A stretch of 45,834 nucleotides of DNA, taken from assembly GCA_905612355.1 (NCBI GenBank), contig CAJQRU010000067.1:1-45834 (forward strand), read 5' to 3'. The position numbers were made by a program, and so were the translations under genes. The notes under the pieces were generated by a model. That model saw only the letters and a program-made list of their open reading frames with translations, did no database searches and was not told the origin of the DNA. Positions within the stretch are counted from its first letter, which is position 1, and each line of letters begins with the position of its first letter. Origin of the DNA: an uncultured Gammaproteobacteria bacterium. Lineage in GTDB: Bacteria > Pseudomonadota > Gammaproteobacteria > Arenicellales > UBA868. Shown here one piece after another: positions 8,806-17,281 of the stretch.

Positions 8806-9755
8806 TGTCCGCTGATAAAACTATTATTGGTGTCACCATCGCCGTTGTGCTGTTGGCGTGTGCTAACTTTTTTATCGCCGATTGGATTCGTCAGATCGGC
8901 TTGTTGAGTATGGCGATTGGGTCGGTGGCCCTGGGGCTGTTGGTGCTATGGCGGACGGGCCTGATTTCTTTTGGTCATGCGCTTTTTTATGGTTTCAGTG
9001 CCTATGGTGTTGCGTTATTGAATTATCTTGGGGTTCGTGATGCCTTTGTGTTGGTCATTGTTTCTGCCGCTGCCTCCGGATTACTTGCCTGGGGGCTTGG
9101 ATTTCTCGTGCGGCGCTATCGGGCAATTTTCTTTGCGCTGTTGACCATGGCATTCTCCATGATTCTGTACGGGGTTTTGGCCAAGACAGAACGATTTGGC
9201 AGTACCGATGGCCTTAATGTTCACCCCCCGACATTTCTTGGGTATGCGCCGGTCGACCAGGCGGCTCAGATTACCTTATTTCTGTTTGGCTTATTGGTGA
9301 TCTATGGACTGATCTTGGGCGTGCAGATTTATCTTCGTTCAGTCCTTGGACAAATGACAACGGCGGTGCGGGAAAACGAAATCCGAGTGGAGTACCTCGG
9401 TTATTCGGTGGAGCACGTCATCCATATAAAATATGTCATCTCTGGCCTGTTAGCTGGTTTTGGTGGCGCGATAATGGCGCTTGCGGTGGGTCAAGTTGAC
9501 CCAGAGTCGATGGCTTACTGGACTGCTTCGGGAGAATTTGTTTTTGTAGCGATCCTCGCGGGTACGGGTAATGTGGCGGCACCGTTTATTGGCGCGGTAG
9601 CTTTCGAAGTCATTCGCCACTTTGCTTGGGAGCATGGCGCTAATCTGTGGCAGTTGATCATGGGGGGCACGCTACTGGCTATCATTATGTTCGTCCCCGA
9701 CGGTATTTGGTCCGTGCTGCAGCGTTTGGTAGGGAAAAAGGATGGTGTGAAGTGA
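8805..9755 (+). CDS. livM: Branched-chain amino acid type ABC permease (LivM family)
   Basis: A 316-residue membrane protein with the LivM pattern: GLISFGHALFYGFSAYGVAL (residues about 48-67), the cytoplasmic loop TTAVRENEIRVEYLGYSVEHV that contacts the ATPases, and LAGTGNVAAPFIGA near the C-terminus. It begins at an ATG whose A is the last base of the livH stop, so it is translationally coupled to livH. Together the two permeases make the translocation pore for the substrate delivered by the upstream binding protein. Confidence 0.9.
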   Translation: MSADKTIIGVTIAVVLLACANFFIADWIRQIGLLSMAIGSVALGLLVLWRTGLISFGHALFYGFSAYGVALLNYLGVRDAFVLVIVSAAASGLLAWGLGFLVRRYRAIFFALLTMAFSMILYGVLAKTERFGSTDGLNVHPPTFLGYAPVDQAAQITLFLFGLLVIYGLILGVQIYLRSVLGQMTTAVRENEIRVEYLGYSVEHVIHIKYVISGLLAGFGGAIMALAVGQVDPESMAYWTASGEFVFVAILAGTGNVAAPFIGAVAFEVIRHFAWEHGANLWQLIMGGTLLAIIMFVPDGIWSVLQRLVGKKDGVK

Positions 9756-10525
9756 CAACTATTCTGGAGGTTAACGGCCTTGAGAAGCGTTTCGGGGGTG
9801 TGGTCGCCGCCCAGAATATTGGTGTGACCGTTTCTGCCGGCGAGACGATCGGGATCATCGGCGCGAACGGTGCTGGCAAGACGACATTCGTCAATATGGT
9901 GACCGGTCATCTCCCCCCAAGCGCAGGGACTGTCAAGTTTCTAGGGACTAATATCGTGGGCTTGCCACCACGGCGCATCACGGAATTAGGGCTTTGTCGC
10001 TCTTTCCAGGTTCCCCAGGTCTTTCTGTCAGAGTCGGTGTTTGATAACGTTTTGATGGCCTATGGCATTGCGGAGGAGTCCGGTTTCAGCATGTTGCGCC
10101 CCCTTCGAAACAAAGAGCGCGATGCGCGCGTTAGAAAGCACCTGGCCAGTTACCAGATCGCTGAGCATGAAGAAACCGCTGCCAGTGCATTGTCCCAGGG
10201 CATTCGAAAGTTGTTGGATATCGCGATGGCTACTGTGCGCAAACCGCAGTTACTGATGCTCGACGAACCCACCAGTGGCATTAGTGTGGAGGAAAAATTC
10301 GATCTGATGGATATCATCATGGCTGCACTACGTGAGGAACAAACTACGGTGATGTTTATTGAACATGACATGGAGATTGTTCAGCGTCATGTTGCGCGCG
10401 TGCTGGCGTTTTCTCAGGGTGAAATCATTTGCGATGCACCCACTGCGAAGGCCATGGTCGACCCCAAAGTGGTCGAGTTTGTTTTGGGCCAGGAGTACCA
10501 CGTCGGGATACGCAGTGATGCTTAA
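9752..10525 (+). CDS. livG: Branched-chain amino acid type ABC ATPase (LivG family)
   Basis: A 257-residue ATPase. The Walker A motif is GANGAGKTT (residues about 36-44), the signature reads LSQGIRKLLDIA rather than LSGGQ, Walker B is LLMLDEPTSGI, and the H-loop is IEHDM. The LivG-specific SFQVPQVFLSESVFDNVLMA segment is present. I chose the GTG overlapping the livM stop (GTGA), which gives VTTILEVNGLEKRFGG, the normal family beginning; the longer frame from 9647 runs far into livM. It works as a heterodimer with the next ATPase on the cytoplasmic side of the importer. Confidence 0.88.
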   Translation: MTTILEVNGLEKRFGGVVAAQNIGVTVSAGETIGIIGANGAGKTTFVNMVTGHLPPSAGTVKFLGTNIVGLPPRRITELGLCRSFQVPQVFLSESVFDNVLMAYGIAEESGFSMLRPLRNKERDARVRKHLASYQIAEHEETAASALSQGIRKLLDIAMATVRKPQLLMLDEPTSGISVEEKFDLMDIIMAALREEQTTVMFIEHDMEIVQRHVARVLAFSQGEIICDAPTAKAMVDPKVVEFVLGQEYHVGIRSDA

Positions 10526-11165
10526 AGTTAATCGTCTAGATGCAAGTATTGGCCCGACGCCAATTTTGAGGGCGATTGATTTAGAGGTTTCTGCGGGCAC
10601 TATGTGCGGTCTGATAGGACGCAACGGCGCAGGCAAAACAACCGTAATGCGAACGATCATGGGTCTTCTGACGGCAACGGCCGGGCACGTCGAGTTTGAG
10701 GGGACAGATCTGGTGCCGATTGATGGTTATCGCCGCGCACGTTTGGGAATTGGCTACATGCCAGAGGATCGCCGCCTAGTGCCCCAGTTGACGACTGAGG
10801 AGAATATCATGGTGCCGGTTTGGGCAACCCATTTAGCGAATTCACAACAGCGGTTACGCTGGATTTTCGACCTCATGCCTGAGGTGGAAGAATTTCGGCA
10901 TCGAAGAGCAGCTGAGTTGTCCGGTGGTCAGCAAAAATTCGTGGCCTTCGGGCGGGCTTTAATGGCAGGCACCCGCTTATTGCTCCTGGATGAGCCAAGC
11001 GAGGGAATCGCGCCGGTGTTTGTGCGGCGAATGATTGAAATCCTGAAAGATTTGAAAGACGAGGGACAGGCAGTTTTAGTTGCAGAATCCAACGATGTCC
11101 ATATCAGCCATTTGCTGGACCAGACGTTTGTTATCGAGCGCGGGAGCATCGTCGAGAAACGTTGA
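10518..11165 (+). CDS. livF: Branched-chain amino acid type ABC ATPase (LivF family), short C-terminus
   Basis: A 215-residue ATPase with Walker A GRNGAGKTT, the LivF-typical GYMPEDRRLVPQLTTEENI, signature LSGGQQKFVAFGRALM and Walker B LLLLDEPSEGIAP. The H-loop position reads AESN, whereas LivF proteins usually have EQN. It starts at an ATG eight bases before the livG stop. It is about 20 residues shorter than common LivF proteins because the protein ends at IERGSIVEKR, without the usual GPASEL-type tail; translation beyond the TGA does not restore a family-like end, so this looks like a natural short form rather than a fresh nonsense mutation. Confidence 0.85.
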   Translation: MLKVNRLDASIGPTPILRAIDLEVSAGTMCGLIGRNGAGKTTVMRTIMGLLTATAGHVEFEGTDLVPIDGYRRARLGIGYMPEDRRLVPQLTTEENIMVPVWATHLANSQQRLRWIFDLMPEVEEFRHRRAAELSGGQQKFVAFGRALMAGTRLLLLDEPSEGIAPVFVRRMIEILKDLKDEGQAVLVAESNDVHISHLLDQTFVIERGSIVEKR

Positions 11166-11200
11166 TCGCCAGGCTCTTGCCCAGACAGGGAGTGGTAGCA

Positions 11201-12163
11201 ATGCCTAAACGAATGACTTTTGTGCCAGAAGGGGTTATCCCTGCGGTTCTATTACCGTTTCTAGAAGACCTATCGATTGATGAGGGCGCTTATCGGCAAC
11301 ATCTGCGCTATGTCGCGAGCACAACGGGTCTTACAGCGTTGGCAACGAACGCGCATTCGTCTGAAGTGGCGTCGTGTACGTTCGAAGAACAGGTCCGAGT
11401 GCTAGAGCTCACCCTGGATGAAGTAGGTGACCAGTTGCCCATTGTCAATGGGATTTACGCCGATGGCAGCCTAGAGGCTGCCCGTCTGGCCCGCATGGCC
11501 GACGTTGGTGGTGCTTCCGCGCTGCTTGTGTTCCCTCCTAATCCGTTCAGCTTGGGTGCGCAATCCCGTCCCGAAATGGCGATCAAGCATTTTGAAGTCA
11601 TCGCGGAGGCAACGGATCTTCCCATCATTGTCTTTCAATACCCTTTGGCAAGTGGGCAAGGCTATCCGTTGGAAACGTTGCTCCAAATTTGCGATGTCGT
11701 GCCAAGCGTCTGCGCTATCAAGGATTGGTGCAACAACGTTCAACAACATGAGAGACAAATCCAGGCGTTGCAGTCATTAGCACGCCCCGTCAATGTGCTG
11801 ACCACACACAGTTCGTGGTTATTGAGCTCATTAGTGCTCGGATGCAAGGGGTTGTTGTCGGGTTCGGGCAGTGTCATCGCAGACTTGCAGGTGGCGTTGT
11901 TTAATGCGATCCGGGAAGGCCGCCTGGATATTGCGAAAGACCTGAATGAGAGAATTCGGGCCACCGCAGACGTGTTTTATGCGGATCCGTTTGTTGATAT
12001 GCACAACCGTATGAAAGTGGCGCTAGTGGCTTTGGGCCGGATTCCCTCGGGGGCGGTTAGGCCGCCCCTGGTGCCACCGGATTCAGCGGAAAAAGTGCGC
12101 ATTGCTGACGCGATGACGTTGGCGGGAATCGCACCTGAGGGAGCCATCCTCGAGGCTGCATAA
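11201..12163 (+). CDS. DapA/NanA-family lyase (dihydrodipicolinate synthase-like aldolase)
   Basis: A 320-residue TIM-barrel protein of the class I aldolase DHDPS/NAL family. The Schiff-base lysine is K174 in CAIKDW and the catalytic tyrosine is Y147 in VFQYPLA. The N-terminal GTTGE-type loop is replaced by TNAHSSEV, so it is unlikely to be a true dihydrodipicolinate synthase. Relatives cleave or form 2-keto acids from pyruvate. The ATG at 11201 starts next to family sequence (TFVPEGVIPAVLLPF); a longer frame from 11162 would extend only into livF. Position in the unit suggests an aldol step that releases pyruvate, or a keto-acid dehydratase step; this is inference. Confidence 0.85.
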   Translation: MPKRMTFVPEGVIPAVLLPFLEDLSIDEGAYRQHLRYVASTTGLTALATNAHSSEVASCTFEEQVRVLELTLDEVGDQLPIVNGIYADGSLEAARLARMADVGGASALLVFPPNPFSLGAQSRPEMAIKHFEVIAEATDLPIIVFQYPLASGQGYPLETLLQICDVVPSVCAIKDWCNNVQQHERQIQALQSLARPVNVLTTHSSWLLSSLVLGCKGLLSGSGSVIADLQVALFNAIREGRLDIAKDLNERIRATADVFYADPFVDMHNRMKVALVALGRIPSGAVRPPLVPPDSAEKVRIADAMTLAGIAPEGAILEAA

Positions 12164-12190
12164 GGGTCGCAAAGATAAAAAGGTGTCGCA

Positions 12191-13048
12191 TTGAATAACG
12201 AACACATCACGCTGGAGGCTATCGCGCGCCTCGAGGATGCACCTGACGCACGATTTAAAGCGGTGATGACTTCTGTGGTAAGGCACCTCCACGACATTGT
12301 CAGAGAGGTCGAGCCCACGATGGCGGAATGGGAGCAGGCCATTCGTTTCTTAACCGAAGTGGGACACTGGAGTGATGATAAACGTCAGGAATTTATTATT
12401 TTATCGGATACCCTCGGCATTACGATGTTGGTCGATGCCATTTCCAATCAAAAACCCGAAGGCGCGACAGAAACGACCGTGCTCGGACCTTTTTTTGTCG
12501 AGGACGCGAAGTCGCTCCCTTACGGCGCTAATATTTCGGAGAGTGGGGATGGCGAACCGACCCTGGTAACGGGCTCGGTCAGGGGGCTAGATGGGGAGTC
12601 GGTGAGTAATGCTCGTCTGGATGTGTGGCAGGCAGGGCCCGACGGATTTTACGACGTACAGCAACCGAACAAGTTTCCACATGGAAATCTTCGTGGTGTC
12701 TTTAAAACGGATGAAGCGGGCCGTTTTGCATTTTGTACAGTGAAACCCGCCCCGTATCCGGTACCTACGGATGGACCTGTCGGGCGCATGTTACTGGCGG
12801 CAGGCCGCCATGCGTGGCGACCTGCTCACCTGCATTTCATTATCACGGCTGATGGTTACCAGCGGGTTACTACGCATCTTTTTGTTGCCGGAAGCGAGTA
12901 CTTGGATGGAGATGTTGTGCAGGCAGTCAAAGCAAGTTTAATTGTGGACTTCACTAAGTGTGATGACCCTGAAGAATCGGCACGTTTCAATTTACCTATT
13001 CCTTATTTCAAACTAGATCATCAGTTTGTACTCGCACCGGAGATTTAA
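12191..13048 (+). CDS. Intradiol ring-cleavage dioxygenase (catechol/hydroxyquinol 1,2-dioxygenase family)
   Basis: A 285-residue non-haem Fe(III) dioxygenase. The N-terminal helical dimerisation domain includes FLTEVGHWSDDKRQEFIILSDTLG; the catalytic domain starts after TVLGPFF. All four iron ligands are visible: Tyr154 (GFYDVQQP), Tyr189 (PAPYPVP), His213 and His215 (RPAHLHF). The WQAGPDGFYD and HLHFI arrangement is closest to hydroxyquinol or chlorocatechol 1,2-dioxygenases. The start is TTG, seven bases after AAGGTG; no in-frame ATG lies before the N-terminal domain. The enzyme opens a catecholic ring between the hydroxyls. No maleylacetate reductase or muconate cycloisomerase follows directly, so the downstream route is unclear. 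Confidence 0.88.
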   Translation: MNNEHITLEAIARLEDAPDARFKAVMTSVVRHLHDIVREVEPTMAEWEQAIRFLTEVGHWSDDKRQEFIILSDTLGITMLVDAISNQKPEGATETTVLGPFFVEDAKSLPYGANISESGDGEPTLVTGSVRGLDGESVSNARLDVWQAGPDGFYDVQQPNKFPHGNLRGVFKTDEAGRFAFCTVKPAPYPVPTDGPVGRMLLAAGRHAWRPAHLHFIITADGYQRVTTHLFVAGSEYLDGDVVQAVKASLIVDFTKCDDPEESARFNLPIPYFKLDHQFVLAPEI

Positions 13049-13055
13049 CGTACTT

Positions 13056-13715
13056 ATGTCTGATCCGTTAATTGAATTCGACGATCGGGATTTAGCAGCA
13101 CAGCGCGCGGTTAAGCATCTTAGAGGTCTTGTCATTGATAAGGACACGATAAGACGCCTGTTGTCGGAGGCGCGCACACACAATGCCTGGCATGAACGTG
13201 ATGTGCCCGATGAAACGCTGCGATCCATACATGATTTAATGCAAAAAGGGCCGACCAGTGCTAACGGGTCCCCGGCCCGTCTCGTTTTTTTGCAAAGCGA
13301 TGATGCTAAGGAAAGGCTGCGCCCCGCATTAACACCAGGAAATGTTGAAAAAACCATGAGTGCGCCTGTTACGGCTATTTTGGGTTACGACATTGAGTTC
13401 TGGCGGAACGCGGATGTCACGTTCCCGCACAAACCGGAAGTTCAAACGGCTTATCAGGAAAAGCCGGAGGCATCCGAGACCGTAGCATTTCGCAATAGTT
13501 CTTTGCAGGGTGCGTACCTGATTATTGCCTCGCGGGCCCACGACCTCGACTGCGGCCCTATGTCGGGGTTTGATAACAAGCTGGTTGATCTTGAATTCTT
13601 CGCAGGCACTACGATCAAGTCCAACTTGTTGTGCAATCTAGGTTATGGTGATGCCGATCGGCTTCTAAAGAGATCACCGAGGTTAGGGTTTGATATGGTG
13701 TGCGAGATTTTGTGA
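13056..13715 (+). CDS. RutE-like nitroreductase-family reductase (malonic semialdehyde reductase type)
   Basis: A 219-residue flavin reductase of the nitroreductase fold. The segments ARTHNAWHERDVPDETL, HDLMQKGPTSANGSPARLVFL and GPMSGFD match the RutE/HadB subfamily. RutE reduces malonic semialdehyde to 3-hydroxypropionate at the end of uracil breakdown. No other rut genes are present here, so it may act on another 3-oxo acid or quinone-like product of the ring cleavage next door. It starts eight bases after the dioxygenase stop; GGAGAT lies upstream. An extended start at 13026 would overlap that gene and adds non-conserved residues. Confidence 0.82.
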   Translation: MSDPLIEFDDRDLAAQRAVKHLRGLVIDKDTIRRLLSEARTHNAWHERDVPDETLRSIHDLMQKGPTSANGSPARLVFLQSDDAKERLRPALTPGNVEKTMSAPVTAILGYDIEFWRNADVTFPHKPEVQTAYQEKPEASETVAFRNSSLQGAYLIIASRAHDLDCGPMSGFDNKLVDLEFFAGTTIKSNLLCNLGYGDADRLLKRSPRLGFDMVCEIL

Positions 13716-13717
13716 GT

Positions 13718-14539
13718 ATGGAAGTCTCAGCATCCTCTGGAGGGTTTGGAGCGGAAATCAGTGGAATCACCACTTCACAGGCATTGAGTGATGACGAGTT
13801 AACGACCCTCCACGATGCCCTTGTGAGTCACCGGGCGATTGTCGTGCATGATCTTGATGAAGACGTTGGTTGGCTGCGTCGTTTGGGCCGATATTTCGGT
13901 CCGTTAGTGCCACATATTTTGGATCAGTATCATCACCCAGAAACGGATGAGGTTTCAATCATTGCCCGCAACATGGATAGTCCCGAATCACGTACAACGG
14001 CAACGCCCGCGGGATCATTTTGGCATACGGACCTCACTTACAAGAATGAGCCGTCTGATGCCATCTTTCTTTATGCGACCCATCTCCCAACGAAAGGTGG
14101 CGATACCCTGGTGGCCGATTTGGCGGCGGCTTATGCTGATTTACCCGAGGCAACCAAAGAAAGGATCGAGAATCTGACCGCAACCCACCGATTTGGTTGG
14201 AATACTGGGGGTGGAACGCCGAAGTTGACGGATTCTCAAGAGAACGCTCACCCAGACGTCATTCATCCAGTCGTTCGCCGGCATCCGAAGACTGGAGAGA
14301 AGGTTCTTTACGTCAATCCCGGTTATACGATGTGCATTAACGAGTTAGCCCGCATTGAAGGTGACGGGCTTCTGGATGCATTGTTCGCCCATAGCTTGAA
14401 CGAGAAATACCAGCATAGACATCATTGGGAGAAAGGGATGCTGCTTGGTTTGGATAACCGGGCGACGATGCATAAGGCGGTTAATGACTATGACGAACCG
14501 CGTCGGATGCTTCGAATGATTGTAGGCCATACTGGCTAA
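13718..14539 (+). CDS. TauD/TfdA-family Fe(II)/2-oxoglutarate-dependent dioxygenase
   Basis: A 273-residue protein starting MEVSASSGGFGAEISGI, the standard TauD/TfdA beginning, two bases after the upstream stop. The metal-binding facial triad is complete: His103 and Asp105 in WHTDLTY, and the distal His at about 252 in NRATMHKA; the 2-oxoglutarate-binding arginine is in the following DEPRRMLRMIV. Alternative GTG starts at 13700 and 13712 overlap the previous gene. The family hydroxylates small acids such as taurine, 2,4-D or sulphonates, using 2-oxoglutarate and oxygen. Its role may be to hydroxylate or dealkylate the transported substrate. A decayed relative of this gene lies at 29068. Confidence 0.88.
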   Translation: MEVSASSGGFGAEISGITTSQALSDDELTTLHDALVSHRAIVVHDLDEDVGWLRRLGRYFGPLVPHILDQYHHPETDEVSIIARNMDSPESRTTATPAGSFWHTDLTYKNEPSDAIFLYATHLPTKGGDTLVADLAAAYADLPEATKERIENLTATHRFGWNTGGGTPKLTDSQENAHPDVIHPVVRRHPKTGEKVLYVNPGYTMCINELARIEGDGLLDALFAHSLNEKYQHRHHWEKGMLLGLDNRATMHKAVNDYDEPRRMLRMIVGHTG

Positions 14540-14612
14540 TGTCTGATTAAGACTGAGCTACAAACCCGCGCGTGATTCGACGAGGTCTCCCGATTTGGTA
14601 CCATTGGGCGTT

Positions 14613-15809
14613 ATGAGCTCCCAGCATTTCAATCATTTGCACTTGGATGTGGTTGGCGGCATTGCCGGTGACATGTTCGCTGCTGCGATTCTGGATCTTC
14701 TGCCGGAGCTTCAGGCTGAAGTTGATAGCATGCTGTCGGCGACCGGCTTGATCGATATGGTCAATGTCCGACGACACGATCATAGCGACGGCATGCTCAC
14801 GGGTTCGCGCGTTTCCGTAATGCCCGTTAGTGCGCCTGCGCATCATCACCGCGCATGGCGTGAAATACGCGAGATGATCGCTTCGATGGACCTTTCTGAC
14901 GGTGCGCGGGTGTGTTCAATCGATATTTTCTCACGGCTGGCCGAAGCGGAAGGACGTGTGCACGGAAAGCCGACTGACGACGTGAGCTTTCATGAAGTCG
15001 GTGCATGGGATTCAATTGCGGATATTGTTGTAGCGGGCTGGCTTGTTGACCGCTTATCGCCTTTGACCTGGTCTTGTTCTGCGCTACCCAAAGGATCGGG
15101 GGAGGTGACCACGGCACATGGACCGCTACCGGTGCCAACCCCGGCCACCGCGCTATTGCTCGAGGGCATGCCGTTGGTTGACGATGGCGTTGCCGGTGAA
15201 CGGATTACTCCGACTGGGGCTGCGATCTTGGCTCATCTTGGTCCGACGTTTGCCGGTGATGCTGTAGTGCGTACGCTTGCCGGCACGGGGACTGGGTTTG
15301 GAACGCGGGAACTGCAGGGTCGCTCAAATATCCTACGTGTTCTAGGCTATCGTGATGAACTAGGGTCTGAGTGGCAACAGGAAACAGTGGGGGTCTGCGA
15401 GTGCGAGATCGACGACCAAACAGCCGAGGATCTTGCGGTTGCACTCGAGCGTCTCCGTCAGTTGGAGGGTGTCTACGATGTGTTGCAGTCACCCGTCTAT
15501 GGCAAGAAGATGCGTATCATGGCTAATATTCGAGTATTGTTTGACCCTTCGATTGAGGAAACGCTCGTGAGGACTTGTTTCGCTGAAACAACGACGCTTG
15601 GACTTCGGCTTTCGAGTGTCCGCCGACAGTTTTTGTCACGGAATTTCCGTAGCGTAACGCGAGATGGCGAGACCTTCCGTCTAAAGGAGAGTGAGCGACC
15701 CAGCGGCGGCAATAGCCGGAAAGTAGAGATGGATGACATTAAAAATGTTGAAGGAGGTCATTTGGCTCGCGAAAGCATACGGCGAAAGACAGAAAATGAA
15801 GACGCCTGA
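14613..15809 (+). CDS. larC: LarC, nickel insertion protein (cyclometallase) of nickel-pincer cofactor biosynthesis
   Basis: A 398-residue protein beginning with the LarC hallmark HLDVVGGIAGDMFAAAILD (residues about 9-27). Other conserved parts are HHHRAWREIREMI, VHGKPTDDVSFHEVGAWDSIADIV, GPLPVPTPATALLLEG and a C-terminal segment with CEIDDQTAEDLAVALE and SPVYGKKMR. LarC inserts nickel into the dithiolated nucleotide using CTP, the last step of cofactor assembly. In Lactiplantibacillus larC is split by a programmed frameshift; here one uninterrupted frame covers both halves. An ATG at 14595 is also possible, but 14613 is closer to the family start. larE overlaps its end by 14 bp. Confidence 0.93.
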   Translation: MSSQHFNHLHLDVVGGIAGDMFAAAILDLLPELQAEVDSMLSATGLIDMVNVRRHDHSDGMLTGSRVSVMPVSAPAHHHRAWREIREMIASMDLSDGARVCSIDIFSRLAEAEGRVHGKPTDDVSFHEVGAWDSIADIVVAGWLVDRLSPLTWSCSALPKGSGEVTTAHGPLPVPTPATALLLEGMPLVDDGVAGERITPTGAAILAHLGPTFAGDAVVRTLAGTGTGFGTRELQGRSNILRVLGYRDELGSEWQQETVGVCECEIDDQTAEDLAVALERLRQLEGVYDVLQSPVYGKKMRIMANIRVLFDPSIEETLVRTCFAETTTLGLRLSSVRRQFLSRNFRSVTRDGETFRLKESERPSGGNSRKVEMDDIKNVEGGHLARESIRRKTENEDA

Positions 15810-16599
15810 TTTTACCGACAAACTCAGTAAACATCTTTCCGGTTTTGGCTCTGTTGCTATAGCTGTCAGTGGCGGCGTGGACAGTATGACTCTCGCCTGT
15901 GTTGCCCATGAGGCAACCGCTATTGTCGTTTATCACGCAGTATCTCCAGCAGTTCCTTTCGAAGCAACGGATCGCGTCCGACGCTATAGCGAGGCACGCG
16001 GGTGGGCGTTAGAAATCATCGATGCGGGAGAATTTGAAGACCAAGCCTACATTGCTAATCCTGCTAACCGATGTTATTTCTGCAAGAACAATCTGTACGG
16101 GACCATCGTGTCTGCCGCAGGGATACAGGTCTTGTCAGGAACAAATACAGACGATCTTGGCGATTACCGACCGGGCCTTAAAGCGGCCGCAGAATACGGT
16201 GTACGCCATCCGTTTGTTGAATGTGACATTGATAAAAACGGGATACGTGCAATCGCAGCGCAGCTGGGTTTAACGGACCTTGCTGAATTGCCATCTGCGC
16301 CGTGTCTTTCCAGTCGAATTGAGACGGGTCTGCCGATCCACGCTCCGATACTCGCGGTCGTTCATCGAGTTGAAAAACTGGTGAGAGATAGGCTGCATCC
16401 GTCTACTGTTCGGTGCCGAGTACGGGCAGAAGATATTGTGGTGGAGATGGATGAACCAACTTTTAAAAATATTAATGATGAGGAACGAGTTAAGCTTGGG
16501 TCGACGGTAGGGGATTATTTCGATGAGGTCGGAGTCAATCGACCCGTCCGATTTGCCGCTTATCGTCGAGGCAGTGCTTTCATCAGGGTGGCCACATGA
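15796..16599 (+). CDS. larE: LarE, sulfur transferase of nickel-pincer cofactor biosynthesis (CxxC type)
   Basis: A 267-residue PP-loop ATPase with SGGVDS (residues 25-30) and TNTDDLGDYRPGLKAA. LarE adenylates the carboxylated pyridinium nucleotide and converts its two carboxylates to thiocarboxylates. The cysteines are informative: NRCYFCK gives Cys93 and Cys96, and SAPCLSSR gives Cys170. This pattern resembles the iron-sulfur cluster-containing LarE class, rather than the form that sacrifices a single cysteine as in L. plantarum. The ATG lies inside the larC end, so the pair is coupled; the AAGGAGG at 15751-15757 has no usable start in this frame close behind it. The stop overlaps larB (ATGA). 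Confidence 0.92.
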   Translation: MKTPDFTDKLSKHLSGFGSVAIAVSGGVDSMTLACVAHEATAIVVYHAVSPAVPFEATDRVRRYSEARGWALEIIDAGEFEDQAYIANPANRCYFCKNNLYGTIVSAAGIQVLSGTNTDDLGDYRPGLKAAAEYGVRHPFVECDIDKNGIRAIAAQLGLTDLAELPSAPCLSSRIETGLPIHAPILAVVHRVEKLVRDRLHPSTVRCRVRAEDIVVEMDEPTFKNINDEERVKLGSTVGDYFDEVGVNRPVRFAAYRRGSAFIRVAT

Positions 16600-17273
16600 G
16601 TGATGAGGTTGTACTCGACGATGATCGTATTAATCGGGTTGGCATAGATGAAGGTATCTTGTGTGAGGGGAAAAGCGTTGAACAAATCGAAACGATTATC
16701 ACAACGGCTCAACGGGTTGATCGCAGACTGTTCCTGACTCGACTCACGCCAAATCACTTCGGCCAACTCGCAAATAATATTCAGACCTTGCTGGATTATG
16801 ATTCTGTTTCACGTACCGCCATACTTGGAGCCATCAGGACTCCTTTCGGTGATCCGAAAGTGGCGATTGTCACGGCAGGCACGTCGGACGTGCCTATCGC
16901 CCGTGAAGCGACGCGCACACTTTTGTATCATGGTGTGAGTTCGACTGAGATCCACGATGTGGGAGTGGCTGGACTTTGGCGATTACAGCGACGCGTGTCT
17001 GAACTCTCAGATTACCCGGTAATTATTGCTGTCGCGGGAATGGACGCGGCCTTACCGACAGTGCTTGGGGGCTTGGTCTCCGGTCTATTGATAGGAGTTC
17101 CGTCGTCAACTGGATACGGGGTGAGTCGAAAGGGAGAGTCAGCGCTGGCTTCGATGCTCGTGAGTTGTGCGCCGGGCATTGCTGTTACCAACATAGATAA
17201 TGGATTTGGGGCCGCCTGTATTGCGCTTCGAGGGTTACGCGCCGCCGCGCTGGTTGGTATGGCTTCAGGATAA
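16596..17273 (+). CDS. larB: LarB, NaAD carboxylase of nickel-pincer cofactor biosynthesis
   Basis: A 225-residue protein with a PurE-like C-terminal domain: AIVTAGTSDVPIAREA, IIAVAGMDAALPTVLGGLV, GVPSSTGYGVS and TNIDNGFGAACIA are diagnostic LarB segments. LarB carboxylates nicotinic acid adenine dinucleotide at C5 of the pyridine ring and hydrolyses the phosphoanhydride, giving the first cofactor intermediate. The N-terminal 90 residues match the short LarB-specific region including RTPFGDPK. The ATG overlaps the larE stop and larA starts nine bases after its stop, so the whole lar set is one coupled unit. Confidence 0.93.
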   Translation: MSDEVVLDDDRINRVGIDEGILCEGKSVEQIETIITTAQRVDRRLFLTRLTPNHFGQLANNIQTLLDYDSVSRTAILGAIRTPFGDPKVAIVTAGTSDVPIAREATRTLLYHGVSSTEIHDVGVAGLWRLQRRVSELSDYPVIIAVAGMDAALPTVLGGLVSGLLIGVPSSTGYGVSRKGESALASMLVSCAPGIAVTNIDNGFGAACIALRGLRAAALVGMASG

Positions 17274-17281
17274 ACCTTTCC

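Noticed and set aside
11162-11200. Longer N-terminus for the DapA-like protein, overlapping livF
   Set aside because: The extra residues do not resemble the family and the ATG at 11201 gives a normal beginning.
15751-15757. AAGGAGG as the ribosome-binding site of larE
   Set aside because: No ATG, GTG or TTG in the larE frame follows at suitable distance; the first usable start is 39 bases later. It is probably a chance purine run in larC.
14613-15809. Programmed frameshift in larC as in Lactiplantibacillus
   Set aside because: One uninterrupted frame covers both halves of LarC here.
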